Positions 33,096-41,312 of a DNA stretch of 64,000 nucleotides are shown here, piece by piece. Under the pieces are notes generated by a model that worked only from the letters and a program-made list of their open reading frames with translations, ran no database searches and was not told where the DNA came from. The stretch covers positions 2,108,001 through 2,172,000 of the forward strand of contig NZ_CP075691.1 in the NCBI RefSeq assembly GCF_020026305.1. The letters are read 5' to 3'. Numbering within the stretch: the stretch's first letter is position 1; each line of letters begins with the position of its first letter. This stretch comes from Streptomyces sp. 135. Lineage in GTDB: Bacteria > Actinomycetota > Actinomycetes > Streptomycetales > Streptomycetaceae. Both the position numbers and the translations under genes were made by a program.

Positions 33096-34544
33096 TCAGT
33101 TCTTGAGGCGTACGAGGTTTCCGCGCTGTTCCCCCACGCGGCCGGTGGCCTGGCCGGGGATGGTGGGGGTGTGCAGGCCGAAGCTGGTGAACGCGGTGCG
33201 GCGGGGCAGGGGGTAGGGGTCCTTGCCGGTGAGGGCGTTGAGGATGGTGGCGCTGCGCCAGGCGGCGAGGCCGAGGTCGGGGGCGCCGACGCCGTGGGTG
33301 TGGCGTTCGGCGTTCTGTACGTAGATGTTGCTGCCGGTGGCGGTGATGGAGGGGTCGAGGACGAGGCGGTAGTGCTCGTCGACGCGGGGGCGGGCGGAGG
33401 AGTCCTTGCGGATGTAGGGGTCGAGGCCGGCGAGGAGTTGCTCGGTGGGGCGTTCGCGGTAGCCGGTGGCGAGGACGACGGCGTCGGTGGTGAGGCGGGA
33501 GCGCGTGCCCTGCTGGAGGTGTTCCAGGTGGAGTTCGACGCGGGTGCTGGCGACGCGGCCGGCGGTGCGGACGAGGACGCCGGGGGTGAGGACGGCGTCG
33601 GGCCAGCCGCCGTGGAGGGTGTGCCGGTAGAGCTCGTCGTGGATGGCGGCGATGGTGTCGGCGTCGATGCCTTTGTGGAGTTGCCATTGGTGGGGCACGA
33701 GGTCGTCGCGGACCGTTTCGGGCAGGGCGTGGAAGTAGCGGGTGTAGTCGGGTGTGAAGTGTTCCAGGCCCAGCTTCGAGTACTCCATGGGTGCGAAGGC
33801 TTCGGTGCGGGTGAGCCAGTGGATTTTCTCGCGGCCGGCGGGGCGGGCTCGCAGCAGGTCGAGGAAGACTTCGGCGCCGGACTGTCCTGAGCCGATGACG
33901 GTGATGTGCTCGGCGGAGAGCAGCAGTTCGCGGTGGTCGAGGTAGTCCGCGGAGTGGATGACGGGGACGGTGGGGGCTTCGGCGAGGGGTTTGAGGGGTT
34001 CGGGGATGTGGGGGGCGGTGCCGACGCCGAGGGCGATGTTCCTGGTGTAGGTGCGGCCGAGGGCTTCGGCTTCGCCGTCGGTGTCGAGCTGGGTGAAGTC
34101 GACTTCGAAGAGGTCGCGTTCGGGGTTCCAGCGGACGGCGTCGACCTGGTGGCCGAAGTGGAGTGCGGTGAGGTTTTCGCTGACCCAGCGGCAGTAGGCG
34201 TCGTACTCGGCGCGCTGGATGTGGAAGCGCTCGGCGAAGTAGAAGGGGAAGAGCCGCTCGCGGCTCTTGAGGTAGCTGAGGAAGGACCAGGGGCTCGCGG
34301 GGTCGGCGAGGGTGACGAGGTCGGCGAGGAAGGGCACTTGGAGGGTGGCGCCTTCGATGAGGAGGCCGGGGTGCCAGTGGAAGCCGTGGCTCTGTTCGTA
34401 GAAGACGGTGTCGAGTTCGCCGAGGGGGTGGGCGAGGGCGGCGAGGGAGAGGTTGAAGGGGCCGATGCCGATGCCGACGAGGTCGCGGGGGTCTTCGGGC
34501 GTGGAGCGCGGCGTGGGGTCGGGCTGGTCGGGCGTGCCGGTCAT
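33096..34544 (-). CDS. Lysine/ornithine/diamine N-monooxygenase (DesB/IucD type)
   Basis: A 482-residue flavin- and NADPH-dependent N-hydroxylase. The FAD site is LVGIGIGPFNLSLAAL (about residues 22-37) and the NADPH site is TVIGSGQSGAEVFLDLL. DAVVLATGYRERP is the ATG-[YF] motif of class B hydroxylating enzymes. It should hydroxylate a terminal amine such as cadaverine, putrescine or lysine to give a hydroxamate precursor. Its ATG overlaps the stop of the upstream decarboxylase by four bases, matching the desA-desB arrangement of desferrioxamine clusters. No acyltransferase (DesC) or synthetase (DesD) follows: the next gene is convergent. Confidence 0.9.
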   Translation of the reverse strand: MTGTPDQPDPTPRSTPEDPRDLVGIGIGPFNLSLAALAHPLGELDTVFYEQSHGFHWHPGLLIEGATLQVPFLADLVTLADPASPWSFLSYLKSRERLFPFYFAERFHIQRAEYDAYCRWVSENLTALHFGHQVDAVRWNPERDLFEVDFTQLDTDGEAEALGRTYTRNIALGVGTAPHIPEPLKPLAEAPTVPVIHSADYLDHRELLLSAEHITVIGSGQSGAEVFLDLLRARPAGREKIHWLTRTEAFAPMEYSKLGLEHFTPDYTRYFHALPETVRDDLVPHQWQLHKGIDADTIAAIHDELYRHTLHGGWPDAVLTPGVLVRTAGRVASTRVELHLEHLQQGTRSRLTTDAVVLATGYRERPTEQLLAGLDPYIRKDSSARPRVDEHYRLVLDPSITATGSNIYVQNAERHTHGVGAPDLGLAAWRSATILNALTGKDPYPLPRRTAFTSFGLHTPTIPGQATGRVGEQRGNLVRLKN

Positions 34545-35980
34545 CGGGGGGTGGTTCCTTCCGCGAGGTGGGGGGTGGTGCGCGCGGCCCTGGCGGTGGC
34601 CTGTCGGCTGGTGTCGTCGACGTGTTCGAGGAGCGTGGTGAGGTCGCCGGGGCGGGTGTGCGGGTTGAGGAGGGTGGCTTTCAGCCATCGGCGGCCGTCG
34701 AGGTCGGCGCGGCCGAGGACGGCGGTGCCTTCGGTGAGCAGTCGCCTTCGTACGTGGGCGAGGTGGGTGTCGTCGGTGTCTGTGGGGCGGAACAGGACGG
34801 TGCTGATGGCCGGGGTGTCGTACAGCTCGAAGCGGAGGTGGTCTTCGATGAGGGCGGCGAAGTGCCGTGCGTGGTCGCAGACTCGGTCGACGAGTGCGCC
34901 GAGTCCCGTGCGGCCGAGGGCTTTGAGGGTGACGGCGATCTTGAGGATGTCGGGGCGGCGTGTGGTGCGCAGGGAGCGGCCGAGGAGGTCGGGCAGGCCC
35001 GCTTCGGTGTCGTCGTCGGCGTTGAGGTAGTCGGCGCGGTGGGTGAGCGCGGCGAGGTCGTTCGGGTCGCGGACGGCGAGCAGTCCGGCGGCGGCGGGCT
35101 GCCAGCCGAGTTTGTGCAGGTCGAGGGTGACGGTGTGGGCGCGCTCGATGCCTTTCAGGAGGTGTTTGCGTACGTCGCTGAAGAGCAGGCCGCCGCCGTA
35201 CGCGGCGTCGATGTGCAGCCGGGCGCGGTGGGCGGCGCAGACGTCGGCGATGTCGTCGAGGGGGTCGATGAGTCCGGCGTCGGTGGTGCCGGCGGTGGCG
35301 GTGACGAGGAAGGTGGTGTGCGGGCCGCCGAGTTCGTTGAGGGCTTCGTCGAGGGCGGCCGGGTCGAGGGTGCCGGCGGGGGCGGGGACGGTGACCGGGT
35401 CGGGCAGGCCGAGGAGCCAGGCGCCGCGGGCGAGGGAGTGGTGGGCGTTCTCGCCGACGAGGAGGCGCAGCGGGCCTCGGGTGGCGGCTTCGCGGGCGAG
35501 GAGCAGGGCGAGTTGGTTGGACTCGGTGCCGCCGGTGGTGACCAGGGCGTCCGCTTCGGGGTGGACCTCGGCGGCGAGTGCGCGGGTGACGAGGGTTTCG
35601 AGGGTGGAGGCGGCGGGGGCCTGGTCCCAGGAGTCCATGGAGGGGTTGAGCGCGGAGGCGGCGAGGTCGGCGGCGGCCGCCAGGGCGAGTGGCGGGCAGT
35701 GCAGGTGGGCGGCGCACAGGGGGTCGGCGGGGTCGGCGGCGCCTTCGGCGAGCGCGTGGACGAGGGTGCGCAGGGCGGCTTCGGGGCCCGTGCCGTGCTC
35801 GGGCAGGACGGGTTCGGCTGCGGCGCGGACGCGGTCGGTGACGGCGGTGGGGCCGTCGGCGGGGAGCGGGCCGCCGCGGGCGGTCGCCCCGTGGTGCAGG
35901 GCGTCGAGCGTGACCGCGAGCAAGGGCCGCAGGGCGTCGGGGCCTTGGACGCCTCCGGCGAGGGGCGGCGGGGTGCTCAT
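34541..35980 (-). CDS. PLP-dependent amino-acid decarboxylase (DesA-like, probable lysine/ornithine)
   Basis: A 479-residue group II (aromatic-L-amino-acid/DABA-type) decarboxylase. NPSMDSWDQAPAASTLE and DALVTTGGTESNQLALLLARE are the PLP phosphate-binding part, HIDAAYGGGLLFSD carries the pyridine-binding Asp, and TLDLHKLGWQPAAAG carries the Schiff-base Lys. The family and the following N-hydroxylase point to lysine giving cadaverine or ornithine giving putrescine. ATG at 35980 follows GAAGGA. A 26-bp palindrome lies 23 bp upstream. I see no TTAGGTTAGGCTCACCTAA-type iron box, unlike known desferrioxamine operons. Confidence 0.88.
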   Translation of the reverse strand: MSTPPPLAGGVQGPDALRPLLAVTLDALHHGATARGGPLPADGPTAVTDRVRAAAEPVLPEHGTGPEAALRTLVHALAEGAADPADPLCAAHLHCPPLALAAAADLAASALNPSMDSWDQAPAASTLETLVTRALAAEVHPEADALVTTGGTESNQLALLLAREAATRGPLRLLVGENAHHSLARGAWLLGLPDPVTVPAPAGTLDPAALDEALNELGGPHTTFLVTATAGTTDAGLIDPLDDIADVCAAHRARLHIDAAYGGGLLFSDVRKHLLKGIERAHTVTLDLHKLGWQPAAAGLLAVRDPNDLAALTHRADYLNADDDTEAGLPDLLGRSLRTTRRPDILKIAVTLKALGRTGLGALVDRVCDHARHFAALIEDHLRFELYDTPAISTVLFRPTDTDDTHLAHVRRRLLTEGTAVLGRADLDGRRWLKATLLNPHTRPGDLTTLLEHVDDTSRQATARAARTTPHLAEGTTPR

Positions 35981-36002
35981 GGGGCGTGTCCTTCGGGTGC
36001 GC

Positions 36003-36028
36003 GCGTACAGGGGCACCAGCCTGTACGC
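36003..36028. promoter_or_regulatory. 26-bp palindromic operator candidate before the decarboxylase gene
   Basis: GCGTACAGG (36003-36011), eight-base spacer, CCTGTACGC (36020-36028): perfect 9-bp arms, a geometry typical of TetR-family operators. It lies within 50 bp of the decarboxylase start, so a bound protein would block transcription or translation initiation of the two-gene operon. Confidence 0.55.
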
Positions 36029-36158
36029 CGGGTGGGCGCCGCGCCCGGGGTCCTCGGCGATCCGAACCCGAAAGTGGTACTGCCGTGCGGAGAAAACGTG
36101 TGGGTGCGGTGGGGGTGCTGAGCGGGCCGGGGGCGCGCAGGGGTGGCGCGGGGCGTCG

Positions 36159-36192
36159 CGTGCCGGAACCCCCGGCCCGGGGTTCCGGCACG
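36159..36192 (-). terminator. Hairpin terminator after the NmrA-like gene
   Basis: CGTGCCGGAACCCC (36159-36172) pairs perfectly with GGGGTTCCGGCACG (36179-36192) across a six-base loop, 14 bp beyond the stop of the NmrA-like gene. It separates that gene from the siderophore-type operon downstream. Confidence 0.8.
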
Positions 36193-36205
36193 GCGCTGCG
36201 GCTTC

Positions 36206-37060
36206 TCAGGGGCGGAAGTCGTCCTTGTGGTCGTCGGCCCACTGGGCGAACGTGCGGGCCGGCTTGCCGGTGACGGTTTCGACCGTGGTGGTGATCTCCG
36301 GTTCGGTGCCGACGGTTTCGGCGAAGGAGGCGAGGATGGCGGGCAGCATCTGCGGTGGTACGTGCGGGAAGAGTTCGGGGCCGACTTCGTTCGGCGGTAT
36401 GTCGACGAAGCGCAGGGTGCGGCCGAGGGCGGCGCCGATGGCGTGGATCTGCTGTTCCGTCGTGACGGCCTCGGGCCCGGTGAGGCGGTGGACGGCGCCG
36501 TCGTGTCCGTCGTCGAGGAGGGTGCGGGCGGCGACCTCGGCGATGTCGTCCTCGTGGATGGGGGCGGTCACGGCGCCGCCGAAGGGGCCGCGCACGGTGT
36601 CACCGGCGTGGATCTGCGGCGCCCACTGGAGGGAGTTGGTGGCGAAGGCGTTGGGCCGCAGGAAGGTGTGGCCGAGGCCGCTCTCCGTCACGTGTGCTTC
36701 GAGTTCGGCGTGGGCGGCGTAGATGGGGTGGCTGGTGTCGGCGCCGTCCTGGATGATGCCCGAGGAGAGGACGGTGACGTGGCGGACGCCGCCCGCGCGG
36801 GCCGCTTGAAGGAGGGCGGCGGTGTGCGTGCCCGCGGCCTGGAGGTGCAGGAAGAGACCCGAGGCGCCCTCGAACAGCGGGGCGAGGTCGGCGGGTCGGG
36901 GCCGGTCGCCGGAGAGGTCGAGGTGGCCGACGTCCACGGATTCGGGCAGTCCGGCGCGCTCGGGGGCGCGGGTCAGGGCGCGTACGGGGGTTCCTTCGGC
37001 GGTGAGCCGGCCCACGAGGGCGCGGCCCACGTTTCCGGTGGCTCCGGTCACGACGATCAC
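36206..37060 (-). CDS. NmrA-like NAD(P)-binding reductase
   Basis: A 284-residue atypical short-chain dehydrogenase. The N-terminus IVVTGATGNVGRALVGRL has the GxxGxxG dinucleotide motif. HVTVLSSGIIQDG and LEAHVTESGLGHTFLRPNAF are typical of the NmrA/QOR2 group (redox sensors and NADPH-dependent oxidoreductases). The classical YxxxK catalytic pair is not evident (HPIYAAHAELE is the nearest equivalent). The gene is monocistronic, with its own terminator. The substrate is unknown. Confidence 0.85.
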   Translation of the reverse strand: MIVVTGATGNVGRALVGRLTAEGTPVRALTRAPERAGLPESVDVGHLDLSGDRPRPADLAPLFEGASGLFLHLQAAGTHTAALLQAARAGGVRHVTVLSSGIIQDGADTSHPIYAAHAELEAHVTESGLGHTFLRPNAFATNSLQWAPQIHAGDTVRGPFGGAVTAPIHEDDIAEVAARTLLDDGHDGAVHRLTGPEAVTTEQQIHAIGAALGRTLRFVDIPPNEVGPELFPHVPPQMLPAILASFAETVGTEPEITTTVETVTGKPARTFAQWADDHKDDFRP

Positions 37061-37173
37061 GGCAGGGCTCCTTCTGGTGGGGGTGCGCGCGGCCGTTCCG
37101 GCAGGTCCGGCCCGGCCCGGGTGCGAGCCTAGGCCGGTTGTGCCGGGTGCCGGATCGTCGTTTGGGACCAGTG

Positions 37174-37197
37174 GGCGTAGGCCGTGGGACCTACGCC
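37174..37197 (-). terminator. Probable terminator after pepN
   Basis: GGCGTAGG (37174-37181) and CCTACGCC (37190-37197) form an 8-bp stem with an eight-base loop, 13 bp beyond the pepN stop. Confidence 0.5.
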
Positions 37198-37209
37198 GCG
37201 CGGCCCGGA

Positions 37210-39781
37210 TCAGGCCCTGCCGGTGCCCTTGCCCGTGCCCTTTTCAGTGCCCTTGCCTGCGCCCTGTCGGACGCGCAACGCCCGCGCCAGGTCGTCGAGT
37301 TGGTCGGCGAACTTGCGGCGCAGGGTGGGGATCGGGTCCGCGTCCCGCAGGCACCGCTCGCCCAGCCGCAGCGTCTCGGCGTCCACGAAGGGGGCGGGGA
37401 AGGCCCACTGGCCCACCACGTCGGCGATCGCGGAGCCGCGCCGGGCCGCCACGGCGACGGCGTCCTCGTAGTAGCGCGGGACGTACTCCCTGACGAGGTC
37501 GGCCTGTTCGGGTTGCCAGAAACCCTGCGCGGTGGCCTTGAGGAGGTAGTTGGACAGTTCGTCGGAGGCGAACATCGCGTCCCAGGCGGCCCGCTTGGCC
37601 GCGGCGTCCGGCAGCGCGGCCCGGCAGCGGGCGGCGCCCTCCTGGCCGGTGGCGCTCGGGTCCCGCGCCAGCTCGGCGGCGATGGCCGCCTCGTCGGTCG
37701 CGTCCAGCACGGCGAGGCGGGCGAGGACGCGCCAGCGCAGCTCCTGGGTCGAGTTCGGGGCCGCCGGGCACGGTGCCCTCGTTCAGCCACGCCTGGAGGG
37801 GACCGGGCTGGGTGGCGACGTCGATGGCGGCGCGGACGGCGGTGAGGCGCAGGCCGGGGTGGGAGCCGTCCTCGGTGCGTCGGATCAGGTCGCGGCAGAG
37901 TTCGCCGAGGGCGGCGAGTGCGGCGGGCCGCTCCTCGGGGCCGGCGTAGCGGCCGGCGATGTGGGCGGTGGCGAAGGTGAGGACGCCTTGGACGATGGCG
38001 AGGTCGCTCTCCTCGGGGAGGTGGGCGAGGGCCGTCGCGAGGTAGGAGCCGGCGTCGAGTTCGCCGTCGCGGACCATGTCGCGCAGGCTGTTCCACAGGA
38101 CGGCGCGGGTGAGGGCGTCCGGGACTCCGGAAAGGTCGCGCAGCGCGGTCTCCTGGGAGGTCTCGTCGAGGCGGATCTTGGCGTAGGTGAGGTCCTGGTC
38201 GTTGGGGACGATCAGGGCGGGGCGTCCGCCGTCGCGGGGCGTGGCGGGCTCGGTGGACGGGATGTCGGTCTCGTACCGCTCGCGCAGGACGAGGCCGCGG
38301 CCGCCGGCGAGGTCGCGGTCGTAGACGCCGACGGCGACGCGGTGGGGGCGGCCGTCGCCGTGGGTGCCGTCGCCCGTGCCGCGGTCGAGGGTGAGCGTCC
38401 ACTCGCGTCCGGCGTGCGCGACCTTCGAGGTGAGGGTGTCGACGCCCGTGGTGCGCAGCCAGGCCTCGGCCCAGGCGTGCACGTCGCGGTCGGTGGCGTG
38501 GGCGAGGGAGTCGATGAAGTCGGCGAGGGTGGCGTTGGCGAACTTGTGCCGCGCGAAGTGGGTGTTGATGCCCGCGAGGAAGTCCTTCTCGCCGAGCCAG
38601 GCGACGAGCTGGCGCAGGGCGCTCGCCCCCTTGGCGTACGAGATGCCGTCGAAGTTGAGCATCGCGGACGCGGTGTCGGGGACGGCGTCGGCGGCGGGGG
38701 CGACGGGGTGGGTGGAGGGGCGCTGGTCGGCGTCGTACCCCCAGGATTTGCGGGTGACGCCGAAGTCGGTCCACGGGTCCTTGAAGCGGGTGGCCTCGGC
38801 GGTGGTCTGGAAGCCCATGTACTCGGCGAAGGACTCGTTCAGCCAGATGTCGTCCCACCAGGTGAGGGTGACGAGGTCGCCGAACCACATGTGGGCCATC
38901 TCGTGGGCGATGACCATGGCGCGGGTCTGCCGCTCGGTGTCGGTGACAGCGGAGCGGTAGACGAATTCGTCGCGGAGGATGACGAGGCCGGGGTTCTCCA
39001 TGGCGCCCATGTTGAATTCGGGGACGAACGCCTGGTCGTAGGAGTCGAAGGGGTAGGGCTCCTCGAACTTCTCGTGGTAGCGGTCGAAGCAGGCCCGCGT
39101 GATGTCGAGGATCTCCTCGGCGTCGGCGTCCAGGAACGGTGCGAGCGAGCGGCGGCAGTGGATGCCGAAGGGGAGGCCGCGGTGTTCGGTGCGCACGGAG
39201 TGGTAGGGGCCGGCGGCGACCGCGACGAGGTAGGTGGAGATGAGCGGGGTGGGGGCGGCGCGCCAGGTGCCGTCGCCGAGGTGTTCGGTGATGCCGTTGG
39301 CGAGGACGGTCCAGCCTTCGGGGGCGGTGACGGTCAGCTCGAAGACGGACTTCAGGTCGGGCTGGTCGAAGGCGGCGAAGACGCGCTGCACGTCCTCCAT
39401 GAACAACTGCGTGTACGTGTACGTCTCGCCGTCACTGGGGTCGGTGAAGCGGTGCATGCCCTCGCCGGTGCGGGAGTAGCGCATCGCGGCGTCCACGCGC
39501 AGCTCGTGTTCGCCCGCGGTGAGCCCGTCGAGCGCGAGGCGGTTGTCGGCCAGGTCCACGGCGAGAGGCTGCCCGTCGAGGGTGGCGGAGCGCAGCTCGG
39601 CGGGCTTGAGCTCGACGAAGGTGGCGCCGTCGGTGCGGGCGCTGAACCGGATGACGGTACGCGAGTCGAAGGTGCCGACGGTGGGGTCGGTCGCCTGGGT
39701 CAGGTCGAGTTCGACGGTGTACCGGTGGACGTCGATGAGCTGGGCTCGGGTCTGCGCTTCGTCGCGCGTCAGTACGGGCAT
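37210..39781 (-). pseudogene. pepN: Aminopeptidase N with an apparent +1 frameshift in the C-terminal domain
   Basis: An M1 metallo-aminopeptidase, normally about 857 residues. The N-terminal part is intact: GAMEN substrate motif at 259-263, zinc site HEMAH at 293-297 with Glu-316 (LNESF), and a complete catalytic domain. Near 37742-37748 the frame shifts: the expected DPELRWRVLARLAVLDATDE continuation is in another frame because of one extra base in the minus-strand CCCAGGAG. Read straight, translation leaves the family sequence after about residue 680 and runs to a stop at 37244. With the shift the frame ends at 37210 with a Lys/Gly/Thr repeat tail. Sequencing error and real mutation cannot be separated here. 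Confidence 0.85.
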
Positions 39782-39854
39782 GGGCCCATGCTGCCCGATG
39801 GCACCGGCGTCGGTGAAGGTCAGGGCGGTGTGCGCCGTCCGGCGGGGGGTGGCG

Positions 39855-40199
39855 TCAGGACGACTTGGCGATCGTCTCGTGGTGGCGGATCACCTCGGCG
39901 ATGATGAAGTTGAGCAGCTTCTCGGCGAACGCGGGGTCGAGCTTGGCGCTCTCGGCGAGTTCGCGCAGCCGGGCGATCTGGCGGGCCTCGCGGGCCGGGT
40001 CGGCGGGCGGCAGCTGGTGGTTGGCCTTGAGGTGGCCGACCTGCTGGGTGCACTTGAAGCGCTCGGCGAGCATGTGGACGACGGCGGCGTCGATGTTGTC
40101 GATGCTGTCGCGCAGCCGGGACAGCTCGGCGCGCACGGCCTCGTCCGTACCCTCCGCCGCGCTCGCGCCGTTCGTGTCACTGGTGTGGCTGGTGGTCAT
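39855..40199 (-). CDS. Chorismate mutase (AroQ type)
   Basis: A 114-residue all-helical AroQ-fold enzyme converting chorismate to prephenate for Phe and Tyr. The Ser/Thr/Ala-rich N-terminus is followed by LRDSIDNIDAAVVHMLAERFKCTQQVGHLKA (helix 1, with the active-site Arg/Lys), LPPADPAREARQIARLRELA and FAEKLLNFIIAEVIRHHE. It has no signal peptide, so it acts in the cytoplasm. It lies 11 bp downstream of the AraC-type gene and 73 bp before pepN, all on the same strand. Confidence 0.9.
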   Translation of the reverse strand: MTTSHTSDTNGASAAEGTDEAVRAELSRLRDSIDNIDAAVVHMLAERFKCTQQVGHLKANHQLPPADPAREARQIARLRELAESAKLDPAFAEKLLNFIIAEVIRHHETIAKSS

Positions 40200-40210
40200 G
40201 GTGCATGAGC

Positions 40211-41182
40211 CTACGTTGCCGGTCGGGGGCGGGGGGAGGGTGGTGGAGCGGGGGGTGGGGTGTGGCCCTGCCGCACCGGTGCCGCCCCTGTGCCGCCCCC
40301 GGAGGGGGACCGCAGCATCGGCGGGTCGTCGGGATCCGGCACCTGCTGTGACCAGCCGCCGGGCACGGCACGGCCCTGCTGTTCCCGGAAGCGGACGGGT
40401 GCCGTGCCGACGCGGCGGGTGAAGAGGCGGGAGAAGTACGCCGGGTCGTCGTAGCCGACGCGGCGGGCGACGGCGGCGACGGGCAGCTCCGTGGCGGCGA
40501 GGAGTTCCTTGGCGCGGCCGAGGCGGATGCCGAGGAGGTAGTCCTTGGGGCTGCATCCGGCGCCGCGCCGCACGGCGGTGCGCAGCTCGGCGGGGGTCAT
40601 GCCGTGCCGGGCGGCGTGTTCGGCGACGGACAGGGGGCGGAACGCGTCGCGGGCCAGGGCCTGGAGGACGGGGTCGCCGTCGGGGGCGATGTCGGCGCGG
40701 GCGCGGCGCAGGGCGACGAGGAGTTCGTGGACGGCGGCGCCGGTCTCGACTTCGAGGAGGGGGTTGCCGCGGCGGGCCGCGCGGGCGATGCGGCCGACGG
40801 CGGCGCGGGCGCCCGCCGCGTCGGAGAGGGGTACCACGGGGCGGCTGGGTTCGATGTAGCCGAGTTCGGTGTACGTCGCGGTCGCGGGGCCGGTGAAGTC
40901 GACGAAGCACTCGTCCCAGCCGGTGTCGGGGTCGGGCCCGTAGTGGTGGCGTACGCCGGGGGTGAGCCAGATCAGGGCGGGTGCGGTCACCGTCGTACGG
41001 CGTCCGTCGGGGCCGCGGAACCAGCCGCCGCCCGCGCTGATGACGACGGCGACGTGGTGGTCGAGGGTGCGGGGGCCGACGGTCGGCAGGAGGCCGTGCT
41101 GGAGGCCGACGCCGAGGCAGGCAAGGCCGAGCTTGTGGTGGGCCGGGCTGGGAGTGAAATACCGCATCCACGTGTGGTACAT
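40211..41182 (-). CDS. AraC-family transcriptional regulator
   Basis: A 323-residue activator. Residues about 5-160 form a cupin-type AraC_binding sensor (HHKLGLACLGVGLQHG, ISAGGGWFRGPDGRR, WLTPGVRHHYGPD). The two HTH motifs are in about 195-290, the second being AVARRVGYDDPAYFSRLFTRRVG. The C-terminal 50 residues are Pro/Gly-rich. ATG at 41182 follows GGAAGGGG. It is divergent from the GH35 gene with 130 bp between the starts, so it is the obvious candidate to regulate the GH35 and GH101 genes. Its inducer is likely a sugar such as galactose or a galacto-disaccharide (inference). Confidence 0.9.
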   Translation of the reverse strand: MYHTWMRYFTPSPAHHKLGLACLGVGLQHGLLPTVGPRTLDHHVAVVISAGGGWFRGPDGRRTTVTAPALIWLTPGVRHHYGPDPDTGWDECFVDFTGPATATYTELGYIEPSRPVVPLSDAAGARAAVGRIARAARRGNPLLEVETGAAVHELLVALRRARADIAPDGDPVLQALARDAFRPLSVAEHAARHGMTPAELRTAVRRGAGCSPKDYLLGIRLGRAKELLAATELPVAAVARRVGYDDPAYFSRLFTRRVGTAPVRFREQQGRAVPGGWSQQVPDPDDPPMLRSPSGGGTGAAPVRQGHTPPPAPPPSPRPRPAT

Positions 41183-41243
41183 CCGCGTGCCCCTTCCGGT
41201 GCGGGCCTGGCCGACCCGCTCGCTGCGTCCAACCGGACCCGAT

Positions 41244-41257
41244 CTTTGTCCATGGAC
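41244..41257 (+). promoter_or_regulatory. Box CTTTGTCCATGGAC before the GH35 gene
   Basis: CTTTGTCCATGG (41244-41255) lies 58 bp before the GH35 start and matches CTTTGTCCATAG before the GH101 gene in the same orientation. It also contains the palindrome GTCCATGGAC (41248-41257). It is a candidate AraC-family binding site. Confidence 0.5.
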
Positions 41258-41312
41258 CCCGCCGCCCGCCAGAGGTGATCGTGGACGGGCGGTGGGTGAG
41301 CGAGAGGACACG

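Noticed and set aside
36060..36130. Search for a DmdR1/IdeR iron box before the siderophore-type operon
   Set aside because: No sequence close to TTAGGTTAGGCTCACCTAA was found between 35981 and 36205.
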